From positions 11,384,169 to 11,448,168 of the forward strand of contig NC_087072.1 of NCBI RefSeq assembly GCF_026151205.1: a stretch of DNA of 64,000 nt. Reading direction: 5' to 3'. The DNA is from Bolinopsis microptera. Lineage: Eukaryota > Ctenophora > Tentaculata > Lobata > Bolinopsidae. Below are positions 1 to 11,900 of this stretch, one piece after another. The position numbers were made by a program, and so were the translations under genes. The notes under the pieces were generated by a model. The model searched no databases, was not told where the DNA came from, and saw only the letters and a program-made list of their open reading frames with translations. Every line of letters begins with the position of its first letter. The stretch's first letter is position 1.

Positions 1-629
1 TTTCTAACTAATAATATCAACCTACTCTGATTTTCGATTAAAGCAGTCCTTGAAATATTCGAAATATTATACAAATTAAAGCGAGGAAAGATGAGGGATG
101 TTATCACGTCTTATTGATCAACAGCTAATTCTAAACTCCTATAATCGATATGTCCCTGTCATCGTCCACAGAGTCAATCTAGAGAAAGCTCATGTTGAGA
201 GAAAACAGACTGTGTAGAAAGGAATGTAATACAATTAGGCTATTCACTCCGATTGCTATTCACAACCGATCATTATCTCCGATAATTCATTAAAAATAGT
301 TATCTGTTTATCTAGATAAAATATGTTTTTATCAGTATAAAAATTCACAAGAAATTACCGAAAATACTGCCACAATACAGTAAAATTTGAAGGAAATATT
401 ATTGGTTTTGCCTCTCTCTCTCTGTGTTTAAGAGGTTTATTTACATTTGTATACCTATGGATGAACTGTAGAATTCCAGAGAAGGTTATTGGCATTGTTC
501 TCTTTAGGAAGATGCTGGCATTTTACCTTACTACCATTCTGGAGACGGGCACGAGCATGTTACTGTTAACAGGAGTCAAAAATACCGGCAGGGCACTCAA
601 TTGAATTCCGGAAGTGTTCTGGGGGTGAA
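1..629. other. AT-rich spacer, no gene seen
   Basis: I see no coding pattern here. There is a short CT run near 412-423. Phrases such as TTCAGGAGAAGGAA at about 643 begin a loose series of GGAGAA-containing repeats that returns at 3.2-3.4 kb and 11.2-11.9 kb. Confidence 0.5.
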
Positions 630-729
630 ACATTGTCTTCAGGAGAAGGAATCTGTTGCTCCAAGTTATCCACAGGAGAAGGAAACGATTCACTGAATCG
701 CTTATGGGCATATTTCAAAACTATAGAAT

Positions 730-2862
730 GTTACGGTGTGACAATTTTACCCATTTTTTCCGAAAAATGTCCAAGAAAACAGGTTCATTATTGGTTAAAT
801 TATGTTTCTAAGGCTTTTCAAACCTACGATTTACATATCTGCCAAAGAAAATAGTGAGAAATCAATCCGTTTTTGAGTAATTAAAAGTCGAAATTTCGTT
901 ACGGAGTGACTAGATAAATTTTCAGATTTTGGTACACCCATATTCTGACCTAATTTTTATCTCAGATATTCTTGAAAGTTGCATTTTGACGGCTTCCAGG
1001 CACTTTTCAGACATTTTCCTTCAATAATTAATCAAGAAAAAGTGTGTATTGCCTAGGGAATAAAAAATTTGAGGCTTCAAAAATTTTGGGGATTGTTACG
1101 GAGTGACTGTTACGGAGTGACGCATCAAACAGTCTCTCATTCCACTCGAATTTTTCATCATTTTTCATCCTGTTCCTGGCTCTAAATAGTAGAATTCTTT
1201 TCAAATTAGATAGATAACACTTAAACAAGGTAGACACACAAATTTATTGATGTGAAATAAATCAAATCTGGTACAATTCATTAGTCTTGATCACAATTAT
1301 GAATAAAAATACGATCATGTGATAAAAAATCAACCCTGGAGCTTACAACTCTGTAAATTTCCCTTAAAATACAGCACATTTAAATCACTGTTTGAAAAAT
1401 ATAAACAACTGCATAAAAATCAGTCTCATTGGTTTAACTTTCTACAAATATTACTCGGTTAAGAATCTGTTACAGAGTGACATATCATAATGAAATGTTT
1501 AAAAATCTGGGCTTATTTGTTTAAAGTTATAAACTGTACAATGTACACAGATTAACGAAAATTCAAACCTTTACACCCCACTTATAAGCAAGTTCAGGTA
1601 CTTCAAACTCTATTCTTCTCCCTGTTCCCGGCAAAAGCTTCGGTATACCAATAGCTCCTTTCACGTCACTAAGTTCGTAATCATGGACGTCCTCTTTGTC
1701 AGGCCATTTCCAGATTGATCCAGGTTTTCCAGCTGGTACAAGGCACTTAACGGTAAGGTTACTGCTGTCTGGCTTGCCAATAACTTTTCCTGGGTAAAGT
1801 TCACCCTCCCAGTTAACAATCACGAATTGATCAATGTTGTAAGTTTCACAGCTGTTAGAAGATGATGGTGTTTCCTCCTCTCCAATAACTGTTGTTGAAG
1901 TCGTCTGAGCAGATGATTCATCGGCATACTCTATCTTCTTTATCAAAGATCCATCAACTGACGTGTCCCTAAAGGTAAGGATGCAGCTGTTATCTTTGAA
2001 AGAACGGACAATGTGGTGCACTTTCAAGGTTCCTGGAACTGGTCTTGCTTTCCTTCTGCACTCCTCTTCCATACCTGAGGCTAGATCTCCAACATACACG
2101 ACATTGATTGACTTGAGAAGACTGTCAGCTTAGGTTGCAAACTCCTTTGGTGTATTTATGACAACCTGATTGGACAGTATCTTTCTGAAGACAGCATGTT
2201 TAATAGTTCTACCCACCCCGTCGCAGGCACCCTTACCATGGTTAGCCATGAAGAAATTCCACTCCAGGTCGTAGTGGGAAGGAAACTTGGATAACATGAA
2301 GAAGGTGTACTGTGACCGAAACTGAGAGGAACATCCATCTGACCAGAACTTAACCGACTTAATCTGTCCAGGAATTATTTCTTCGACTTTCTCCAGCAAG
2401 ATCTTGTTCAGGCAGAACGTGACATCCCCAGAGTGGTCGTTTTCTTCAGTTATCAAACCAAAGTTAGCACATTTGGCTTTCTCCCCTCTTAGTCCTCGTC
2501 TTTTGTAATATACACAAGCAGTGTAGATGGTGAACTGGGTTTGCCCAAAATATGCAGCCTTGATCTCATTACTCTGATAATTATTGATAGATCAATAACA
2601 ACTGTAAATAATCTTGAAATGTCAATAAAAAAATTCGTTACGGAGTGACAATGTCCCTTGAATTTGTCACTCCGTAACACAGCGTTACGGAGTGACCAAA
2701 GTTTGGCTCATCATATCTCCTCTTAAATTATAATGTTACCAATCGAAAATGTTTGAAAATCTTAGTGTAAGGTCACTGAGATACTTCAGAAAATATGGAA
2801 TGCAATAGGCGTGTAGTTAAGAGAATAGATAACTTTTTGACACTTTTTTGTTACGGAGTGAC
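730..2862. repeat. dispersed 13-bp motif GTTACGGAGTGAC (9 copies)
   Basis: The 13-mer GTTACGGAGTGAC, or a one-base variant, occurs at 730-742 (variant), 898-910, 1095-1107, 1109-1121, 1469-1481 (variant), 2637-2649, 2684-2696 and 2850-2862, plus once inverted at 2666-2678. It is an imperfect palindrome of the form GTYAC-N3-GTRAC. All copies lie on either side of the transposon-like coding block at 1563-2580 and none lies inside it. I did not notice the motif elsewhere in the window. Confidence 0.85.
1563..2584 (-). pseudogene. transposon-like protein with WSDG / HGKG / WKWP motifs, interrupted by one stop codon
   Basis: One reading frame runs from about 2584 down to 1563 and is broken only by TAA at 2130-2132. 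In order it shows a segment ending KRRGLRGEKAKCANFG, a conserved SVKFWSDGCSSQF stretch, then ANHGKGACDGVGRT, and C-terminally a small beta-rich region with YPGKV, WKWP and IGIPKLLP. From memory, this arrangement matches an uncharacterised repetitive family common in cnidarian and arthropod genomes. The WSDG aspartate could be part of a DDE-type catalytic set, but that is inference. A stop lies just upstream near 2600, where TTATCAG could be a splice acceptor, so the N-terminal part is probably in another exon or lost. The single nonsense codon suggests a recently inactivated copy. No complete element ends were found. Confidence 0.6.
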
Positions 2863-4276
2863 AAAATTTTTTAAACCACATTTTCCCCATGTTAGCTCTT
2901 TCTCCTTGATTGGGCTTTATATCAGTCTGTAAAAATGAAATCTCATATACTAACACACAAAATTTGGGTTTAGTTCAAGCAAAGGCCTAATCTAGAGACG
3001 TTATGAAGTAGAGCACGCTTTTGAGGATTGTTTTAGTGTCGATGATAGAATGAGCTATTTTTGCATGATAGAGTAGATTGATGTCTCCAATATTGCAGAT
3101 CTTCAAAGTATAAAGTTCAAACATTCTAAAATTTCCAAAATTGGATTGATAAAAGCATTTCTGAAATTTCCTCCAAGTGGAACCAGTTTTGAAATATGCC
3201 CTTATGCAGGGTATGCTCTACTGTTCCCAGGAGAAAGAAACTTTTTCGAGGAGAATTGGTATTTGGTGCACTACTGTTCTTAGGAGAAGGAAATCGGTGC
3301 TCTACTGTTTTGAAGAGTACTAGTGAAACTAGCGCTATAATACTGTTTTCTGGAGAATGTTCACCCCTGTTCTCAGGATAAATAAACTGGTGCTCTAATA
3401 TTATCAGAAGAAAGGAAGTGGTACTGTACCAAGATTACTGGTAAACAGTGATAATAGACGACAATTAGTTTTTGTGATGATAATTCATGTGCCGCAAATT
3501 TCTGGGATAAAAAAATCAAAAGAGCGATTTATAGCGAATAAGAGTGTATTTCAATAAAAATTCCTATTTTTTTCCCAGATTTCTAACTCAATTTAACATG
3601 GCACCTGAATATGGCGATTTTGGGTTTTTACTGAATTTCGTATAACAGTGCTGGTGCGTATTATGCACAAATTTCTACTAAGTCGAAGTAGTAGTAACAT
3701 CACAAAGATAGAACTAATATAAGCAATAAGGCAGAATCTTTATGAAGCAAACACACAAGTACTCTTTCTGGGTAAAGAAACTGTGACGTGGATACTGTAT
3801 ATAAGTGGAGTGGAATTAGGACTACAAATACAGTTTGGTTTAAAGATTAGGCCGGAAATGGTCCTTCGGAAATTTGTCTGGTTGTCAAGTGACTAATCAG
3901 ATCACGTGACTGCCACGTCAACATGATCACGTGACAACCTATCCTGTCAGAGTGTGGCAATATGAAACTGGACAACTGAACCCAATTTGAAATTTTCCCA
4001 GACAGGGTAGCTTGGGAAAATTAGGCCTAGTTGTCGGACAGCGTCAATACATGCAATGATGATTAAGGACTAAAATTGCAAAATAATTATTAAACATGAC
4101 ATGATATTAAAGGCCATAGCCCATACCCAGGAATTGTGCGCCTGTTTACCCGAAAGTGTTCAACATGATCGATTTGAAAGTTTATCACAATCATTCTAGA
4201 GTAGTCAGTGCAAATAGTTTAAAAATCAAATATTGGTGGTATCTCAAGCTATGTTCTATATATACATAGATCTCAC
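2863..4276. other. spacer with degenerate GGAGAA-type repeats
   Basis: At about 3210-3420 there are loosely repeated phrases of the type CTACTGTTCTCAGGAGAAGGAA, spaced 30-60 bp apart and diverged. CACGTGAC-containing words occur near 3903 and 3928. I looked on the minus strand for the missing 3' half of the HDAC gene and found none. Confidence 0.5.
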
Positions 4277-7200
4277 CTCGTTCCAGCCCACGTTGAGATT
4301 ATAACCTGCTCCACTTCCAGTCCCAACGGTTGTAGGGTGTCCGGTACCAGGATAAAAGTTACCCTGGTCGTAGCGGTGCAGGGAGGTGTAGAGCACCCGC
4401 TCATCGTCCAGGAACATATCCTCTGTTCCGTTACCGTGGTGGACGTCCCAATCCACCACCAGGATCCTGGTTATCAGAATGTTAGAATCATGGAGAACAG
4501 AATGATAAAATCCTGGGGAGCAGAATGATAAAATCCTTGAAATCAGAATATTATCTGATCAGAATCACAGAAACTCTAAAGAACATTACCTTTCGACACC
4601 ATAACAGTTTATCGCGAATTTACAGGCCATGGGGACATTCCCCAGTAAACAGAATCCCATGGGCTGTTCCGCCCTGCAATGGTGACCGGGTGGTCTGATC
4701 ACGGCTACACCGTTTATAGCCTGAAATAGTTCAATGGTAAAATAGTGAAAACTCTCAGAACAAGTTAACTTGAAAGCAGTATGGATTGAAAGTAAAATAT
4801 CAGTGAGGTTAAATGGAAGCTGCTGTACTGACCCTGTCAGTAAGAACCTCCTCGGTAATGGCGAGGAGGCATCCTGCTGCAAGTTTAGCAGCTCTGAACG
4901 ACTCGTTAGACAGATAAATACTATCAAGGTCTGCACCTTGTTTATACAAATCTCTGTTGCTCATTCCCGGCAACATCTCCAGGAATGCCCAGTGCTCCTG
5001 GCTGTGCACCGTCAGGGCCTGGGTGAGACAGTATATTAGTGAAACACTCGTGGGAGTATTGCGTATGCCATGATAGTTTTGAATTCGAAACAACTTGTCG
5101 ACTGTCGAATCATGAGTTGTATAAAGTAATATACCTCATCCCTGGTGCATTCTCTGCTGCCTACAGTTCGTAAACGAGCTAACAGTCGAGTCTCCTCCAA
5201 GAGCATCATGGGTACCAGTACCCGTTCAGGTCTTTCAGGGTGATTCCTGAGGAAGATATTCCGGTGTGCAGCCATCTCCAGATCATACACAATGGCTGTC
5301 CTACTATCTGAAACACACGATGTTTACCAGCTTGACCTTCAACCAGCTATGAAAACAATTCCTAGTATTATAGTTAAACTGACAAATATTCCATTTAAAG
5401 AGTCTTTAAGGCGAACAGAATGGTCATGATTCTTTCAAATGGTCACCCCATTGATGCACAAGCCCATTTGGCCATTTGACCAAAAGTTAAGGAATTAATG
5501 GGCATACCATACTCGATTTAGCTGAAATATAGCTGTACTTGCTAGTTATGAAATGAAATAAAAAATTTTTCTTCCGCTTATATCAGCAATCGAAATTAAA
5601 ATAAAGATTGCCGATGTCAAAGAGGCTGGCCTTGCAATATACTCCAAAAACTAAGGGGTCGTTCACATATTACGTAATGAGCCGAGGGGGGAGGGGGTTT
5701 CCAAATGATTACCCTAGTGTAATTTTATAGGACGTTGAACACGACGATGGAGTATACTTTCACCGAAACTCACATTTCAGTTGTTTTTAAGCCCATGCCG
5801 ATTTGACCAAAAATTTGGGATAAAATGAGCATGAGGGAAGAGGATGGCTCCCCTAATTCAGGAGACACTGGAGCTTTATAACAGAAGGCGGCAGCTCTTA
5901 CCTCTCTGCGATCTAGCCCCTAACAGGTGCAATACCTAATCGTACCTTTTAACCAGAACCATCTTGAAGCCACCCATTGTACAAGGAAGGTAACAACAAC
6001 TGACACTACAAAATATAAAACTACAGAGGCATCAGACAGAGGGTACATGAAGGTTCAAAAGCTAGGAGATCATATCTCCCAAAACAACATATCTAGAGAG
6101 AGTGTACGGCCGGCTAGTTTCCTGAGTTATCTGTAATAATGAGTGTACAAGATACACCCTTCATTTCCTGCAAGTGTCATTTAAGCTAGTAAACAGCTCA
6201 CCTGTTATGCAGATTTTTTTAAATACAGGTGGGGCCAAAAGTCAGTGTACATACGTTGGGTCTTATACCACCGCCGCGTCGTGTTTCATATTTGAAACTT
6301 GTTGCTTTGCAGATGACATACTGTACCTATTCATTCGAGGATTATATCGACACAATTTTGAAAATTCGGTTTTTAGGGGCCACATCCAATCAACATTAAA
6401 TTGCTTATACTCGAGTTTGCGAACATGCTAGAAAATTCATTGTAACATATTGCAATAGGTAATTAAATCCGGAATTTGATCTGGAAAGATGGCGCCAAAC
6501 GGATTCAAATGACGAAGTTATCAAATTTGTTTATCTCGTTAGTAAAATTGATTGGGTAATCATGTGATAGCGTGCTACGACACCGTAATTGGGCTCTCTG
6601 CACGATTCCCATAGTGCCAACCCAATCACATGATCACACGTAATGAATAACCTCGTTATGCTTCATATCTCGGTCATCTGAGAAGCTAGAACTCTAATTT
6701 TTTTCAGGTCACAATTCTATACAATTTGGCTTTATCCGATTGTTCAAACTATCAAATAAATGCGAAAGTGAACCTTCATTCAAAAAAATGAACATGAATA
6801 TTCGTTGAGTCAGAGTCAGACATATTCCTCGAATGAGTGGTGATGGTAAGTCATACCAGAAAGAATTATTTCAATCGGGCACTCAGTGACTGAGCTATAA
6901 AGGCCCCCCCCCCACCCCCCCCGGCCCTTGCATATAATAAATTTATCTAATTGTCCACAATCCATTTTGTAAACCTCTCACTCACTAAAGCAACGCTGTA
7001 AATAGTAAACAGCTTATATTTATAGAAAGAAGTTAAAGAATAAAAAAGTTAGAGTAGTTTAAGTAACCTAAGCAAGTACGCAGCAGTGCTTTTATGATTT
7101 ACAACAAACTAATTTCATTATCAATCTACAAATTTAATAAACTAACCTGTCTTATTGTGCGAAGCTAATGCTAGTTTTGCTTTCAATCCTTCGATGTCTT

Positions 7201-8640
7201 TCATGCAATCTGAAATTAAATAATTTTATGAACAAAGAAAGTTTTAAATATTTTCAACTCTCCAAATTTCAAACCAACTCGCTCGGCTCCATTTGTCACT
7301 GTTTCCGAGGACAATCATTACCTTTATACAGAAGATATTTTACCGTTTCATACTCACACATCGTTCTCACACTTATTACAACAGACAACTGAGAGGGACT
7401 GATAAATAATTATTATTTATTACAAGCTTAACTTGAAATGAATAATATACAGCCTTGTAATAATGCACGTAAAGTAAGCTCTCGAACCATTTTAAATGCT
7501 TTTTGTGACTGTTTTGTTGTTCCTTTCATGGCCCCACCAAATAGAGGCTGTCCGCTGTGGAAGTGGACACTGTGTTAAGTGTCTTTCAAGGATCTGTAAA
7601 GAAAACTAAGGCCTGGAAAAACTGTCAGAAGTCTAACGAGTATCTACAGAGCGGGTACAAGGTAAACTTTTGGAGCCCGGTTTTTATTTTAACTTTCTCA
7701 TCTACAGTCCGTTCTGAACCACCATATTTACTGTAAGTAGGAATTGAACCCAGGTGAATCAGAGCGCACCACTGTAATTATTCTAATTGCAGATTGATAG
7801 TTTAAAAGCGGAGAAGAGAAATCACGTAAATTGTGAGTACAAGAACTCTTCAGAGTTTCAGAACGTGCTGGCTGATGCTCTGGCAGAGAAGAAATTGAAG
7901 ATGGTTCAGAAATATAAAACCAGTAAGGAATTCAAGGATATAGATTATAGAAGATGATATGCGTGAACATAATTTATAGATGAATACATCCTAAGTCTTC
8001 AGAATATACGAATAAAACAGCTTACCAAACGGTGGAAGAACAAGGCGCGGAACGACATCAGCAAAAAAGAGAGGAAGAGTTTTTAACAGAAGTAAAAGCA
8101 CTAGAGGAACTGTGGGACAGGATAATATTTGAAGGGCTCATGGGATTTTCCATTTTGAACAGTGGGAGTGGTCTTTCATTCAATAACTATTGCAGAGGCA
8201 AAACGCGGGTGCCATGCCATCTCAGTTTCAAAATAACATCATCATCATTTACCTTTTTTGGTTGGTCCGTTGATTGAAACCTTGGACATCTGTTTCACGA
8301 TGTCATCCTCTTCTGAAAAAGTTAGGGTGTCACAAATACCTGATGTTTTGTGACAAGTAATATATTGGACGGTTATGATTTACGACTTTACGGTATAGAT
8401 CGATATCGTAAAACATTAAGTTTTAACGCTATTGATCATAATTGATGAAGATGAGATAAATATGTGTTAAAAGTTTAAGTTGCAGGCCAAAAGAAATATA
8501 AGAATATATGATCGAAAATTACTCCTAATATATTTCTTAATCATATCTTGCGACAAATCGTTATGAATTCTGATATTCTCACCCTTAGCAGTTTGAATTT
8601 CCTGATCTTTCCCATTGCTCGTTCCATTATTTTCCGCCAT
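4277..8640 (-). CDS. class II (HDAC6-like) histone deacetylase, N-terminal half, 7 exons, 3' part absent
   Basis: Zinc-dependent lysine deacetylase of class II. Exons on the minus strand: 8583-8640 (start ATG at 8640), 8253-8312, 7147-7209, 5135-5307, 4833-5018, 4590-4720 and 4277-4466. All junctions are GT-AG and phases match throughout. Exons 1-3 encode about 60 polar residues. Exon 4 carries HPERPERV, exon 5 LTVHS and DSIYL, exon 6 IRPPGHH (the catalytic His pair), and exon 7 [11 protein letters not shown] (zinc ligands) followed by [14 protein letters not shown]. Exon 7 ends in phase 0 at GWNE with a good GTGAGA donor. The next expected segment (an SAGFDA-type zinc ligand and the catalytic Tyr) is not seen in the 4.2 kb to the left. 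The gene therefore either continues past the window edge across an intron holding the transposon-like copy, or is truncated. Intron 6 holds a degenerate ~22-bp GATCAGAATG repeat. Confidence 0.82.
7530..8180 (+). other. exon-like fragments inside HDAC intron 2, unassigned
   Basis: On the plus strand, a good acceptor (TCTAATTGCAG, ending 7792) is followed by an open stretch of about 55 codons rich in Lys and Glu that ends at a stop near 7958. At about 8007-8090 a frame reading KQLTKRWKNKARNDISKKERK resembles the helix-turn-helix end of Myb/SANT-like domains of Harbinger-type transposons, then meets a stop. A diverged copy of 8050-8160 lies at 11135-11240. I do not recognise a complete gene. It may be a decayed mobile-element gene. 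Confidence 0.3.
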
Positions 8641-10117
8641 TGCTGTATTGAGAATTTATTTATTGTAATACTCATTTAATTGTAAATAATACGAGTTATA
8701 AGCGGCGGGTGCAAAAACCATCAATAATTAACTTGGTCGTGCAATTTACAATTTAGACACATGAAAACAAGTGACATTGCATGAACCAATCAAATGATGG
8801 TGGTCAATTATTGAATGTAGTACTTTAACACTCAGATATAAATCCATTTATTTGAAATTGAAAAATTGAAATTTATTTTTGTACCAATTATTGAACTAAT
8901 GAGGGTCACAACATTTATTATTTATCGTGTTGTTACTATTATTGTTATCTTAATAAGAATAAAGTTGCAAAAGTCAACACCGTAATGTTCGATTGCAAAT
9001 CTACATGCCATGGGGACATTCCCCAGTAGAGAGGTTCATAAAACCAAAACATATCCAAATAATTTTTGAACAAAGCTTATCTGACGTTCATAAGGCTAAA
9101 TAACAACCAAAAAATGTCCAAGTCCCAACTTCACCGGGAAAGTCGATTACATGCCATTTGTTTGCTCTCCAACAAAACTCTAGATCCAACCACACTCACT
9201 GCCACAGCAAGAGCAATACATTCAATTCTCTCTGTGAACGAACAATATACAGCCTATTATAAGAGCCCAGATTTCCACTCAAATACTGGCAAGTGCATAA
9301 TGCTATATATAATAGGACCTTAAAATAAAATTGAACCATACAAACTCGATTTATTTATTTTTCTAAAACTAGCATTATATAACATTTCTAAATTATCCCT
9401 ACACATTTGTAAATAATTAGAATTGTGTAACTTAAATTATTTCAGAATTACAACTATTGTGTACTCAATAAAGTAATTATCACTTTTGTATCCTTGTATC
9501 CTTGTATCCTGCCACGCCCATATATTTTACCAAATTTTAACAGGTAAAAATCTCTAAATCGTCAATTTAGACATGAAGGAGTACGTTTGAAGCTCTTAAA
9601 GTGTGGAACTCCAAAATAAACCGTAAGAAAAGGTTAACTTTGGTCGAGGTTTCAAGTCTCTACGATGTCAGGAAGTTCCCGCATGGAGTTTGCGGGTTGC
9701 GACTGAAGCGCGGAATTCACCGCGCTCAAACCGAAGGTCGTAGAGACATGAGACCTGACAACACTCAACATGAGCCGTGACAACACTCCTTCGTCCTCAA
9801 AACGGTAATTAAGTTATTATATCATTAATGTGATCCAATGAATTCCTCATAATTCGTCACTGACACGATCAGTATTAATGATCAGGTTGAATGATTACTT
9901 GATAGCTTATCACTGACAGGGTCAGTATTAATTAGGTTGGATGATTATTTGATAGCTCGTCAGTATTACATGATTAATGAGATGTTATTTTACTTTCATA
10001 TCTGTAAAGTAAACTGTAAAGTCCTAATTCTAAATTGATGTGCACATTTTTTGCTTTTGAAAATGATAATAATTCACATGACATTTACACACAATATGAT
10101 AATGGCTAATAAAAACT
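8641..10117. other. HDAC upstream region with a stray exon-6-like fragment
   Basis: At about 8978-9029 the sequence repeats the 3' end of HDAC exon 6 and its intron border (CATGGGGACATTCCCCAGTA) with no flanking exon. 8641-8970 is duplicated at about 12520-12948. A TATCCTTG short tandem occurs near 9488-9515. No gene was recognised from 9030 to 10117. Confidence 0.55.
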
Positions 10118-10124
10118 TTGAAGA

Positions 10125-10345
10125 TCGGTCTTAGTCTTCACACTAAATTGTCTTCGGTGGGCTTCAACAACCTGCATCAGCTCAAGTACTCAGGCCGGTG
10201 TCTGCAGGCCATCCAGAGGATCTGTCGATTGAGGAGCTGCTGCAGAATTGTACATGCTCCTTTGTGGACTCCAGTATTTGACGATGTCGTATCAAATCCC
10301 ACGGCGATAATCTTGTCGAGTTATGAGTTAACAAGTGCTATAATA
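10125..10345 (-). mobile_element. fragment of an uncharacterised transposon-family protein (FDTTSSNTG motif)
   Basis: The minus-strand frame reads IIAVGFDTTSSNTG followed by HKGACTILQQLL and LWMACRH, then a stop near 10185. The FDTTSSNTG...GAC..L...L.R.LLW.ACRH pattern recalls, from memory, a multi-copy family in cnidarian and arthropod genomes that looks transposase-like. Only about 60 residues remain. It directly abuts the scrambled HDAC piece at 10346. Confidence 0.4.
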
Positions 10346-10634
10346 CCTCGTCCCTGGTGCATTCTCTGCTGCCTACAGTTCGTAAACGAGCTAACAGTCG
10401 AGTCTCCTCCAAGAGCATCATGGGTACCAGTACCCGTTCAGGTTGTTCTGGATGATTCCATCCCACGTTGAGGTTGAAACCAGCTCCACTTCCAGTCCCA
10501 ACGGTTGTAGGGTGTCCGGTACCAGGATAAAAGTTACCCTGGTCGTAGCGGTGCAGGGAGGTGTAGAGCACCCGCTCATCGTCCAGGAACATATCCTCTG
10601 TTCCGTTACCGTGGTGGACGTCCCAATTCGCCAC
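10346..10634 (-). pseudogene. scrambled HDAC fragment: exon 7 fused to exon 4 without introns
   Basis: Reading on the minus strand, an exon-7-like piece ([12 protein letters not shown] ... LNVGWN) runs straight into an exon-4-like piece (HPEQPERV ... CTRDE) at about 10454/10455 with the frame kept. In the real HDAC gene at 4.3-8.6 kb these exons are in the opposite order and about 0.7 kb apart, so this copy is rearranged. VDWD has become ANWD, which removes a conserved residue. The exon-7 acceptor survives, and upstream the 22-bp intron repeat has expanded. I regard this as non-functional. Confidence 0.75.
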
Positions 10635-10644
10635 CAGGATCCTG

Positions 10645-10830
10645 GTAATCAGAATGTTAGAATCCTGGAGATCAGAATATTAGAATCCTGGGGATCAGAA
10701 TGATAGAATCTTGGGGATCATAATTCTAGAATCCTGGAGATCAGAATGACAGAATCCTGGGGATCAGGATGATAGAATTCTGGAGATGAAGATGTTAGAA
10801 TAATGGAAATCAGAGTGTTGGAATCTCTTA
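10645..10830. repeat. degenerate ~22-bp tandem repeat (GATCAGAATGATAGAATCCTGG)
   Basis: About eight diverged units of GATCAGAATGNTAGAATCCTGGG lie next to the exon-7-like acceptor. The corresponding place in the intact HDAC copy (4470-4570) has about four units, so the array expanded or contracted after duplication. Confidence 0.75.
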
Positions 10831-11289
10831 GAAAATATTACCTTTTAACACCGTAACAGTCGACGTCATATCTGCATACCATGGGGACATTCCCAAGCAA
10901 ACAGAACGAGCTTGGAGCCTACACTCCTCCAGTAGCATCATGGGTTGTAACACCTGTTCAACTGCCATCTCCAGGTCGTTTACTATCGAGGTTCTGCTAT
11001 CTGAAACACACGATATTTACCAGCCTGTACTTCAACCGGCTTTAGAAACAATTCCTAGTGTTATAGTTAATCTTACAAATATTCCATTAATATAAACGAT
11101 TTTTTAAGGCGAACAGAATAGTCATGATTACAGCAGCAAAAAAGAGAGGAAGAGTTTTCAACAGAAGTAAAAGCACTATAGGAACTGTGGGACATACAAA
11201 TATTTGAGGGGCTCATGGGATTTTTCATCTCGAACAGTGGGAGTACCCCACCTAATCCTAACAAATGACGTACAGGAGAACGGTACACA

Positions 11290-11525
11290 GGAGAACTTTC
11301 AGCCCAAACACAATCAGATTCTTGCTCCTGTCCTCCTCTGCAGCCGCACTCTTCATCACATTCTTCAAAATTTTACTGTCGCAGACCGTACCACTTGTAC
11401 TGTTCTTTTGTACAGCTGCACGGTAGCTCTTAATCCCTGACTCCACTGTTGTTTGTACTGTCTCTTCAACCGACGTCTTAAGCGGTAGCATGACTCCTGT
11501 CCGACAGCTACTCCTGTCCGACAGC
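11290..11525 (-). mobile_element. non-LTR retrotransposon ORF1-like fragment
   Basis: The minus-strand frame contains SGIKSYRAAVQKNS and, further on, EEDRSKNLIVFGLK. This RSKNLxVFGL signature is typical of the ORF1 or leader region of CR1/L2-like LINE elements. Only about 75 residues are recognisable. They lie inside the duplicated HDAC region, between the 8.1-kb-like and exon-2-like blocks. Confidence 0.5.
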
Positions 11526-11539
11526 ATTATTTTCTTGTG

Positions 11540-11900
11540 TTTGAAGTGATATCTCATATTTGACACATAGAAATTCACCCAAACTTGCACAGAATATTTG
11601 TCTTACTATCTGGAAAGTTTCAAGAAAATCGTATAGTTTGATCTCCAGATATATACCTTGGTACCACTACAAACCACCGATTTGAAGATATTTTTGTGTT
11701 TAAGGTGTTATCTCAACGTTGGCACATACATGAGACATTCGCCCAAACTTACACAGATTATCCGTCCTATATGGTTGAGTTTCCAGGAAAATGGCACACA
11801 GGAGAATAGAACAGAGGAGAATGCGGTATAGGAGATAGTACACAGGAGAGTGATATACAGAAGTGTGGTACACAGGACTCAGGAGAGTGGAGACGTCCAG
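11540..11900. repeat. tandem duplication plus ACACAGGAGA-type short repeats
   Basis: 11540-11640 and 11700-11795 are diverged direct copies (both contain CACCCAAACTTGCACAGA-like words). 11790-11890 is made of short units such as GTACACAGGAGA, also present at 11265-11300. Confidence 0.55.

Noticed and set aside
7738-7790. Second tRNA-like box B (GGGTTCAATTCC on the minus strand)
   Set aside because: Only a 3'-half resemblance. No cloverleaf.
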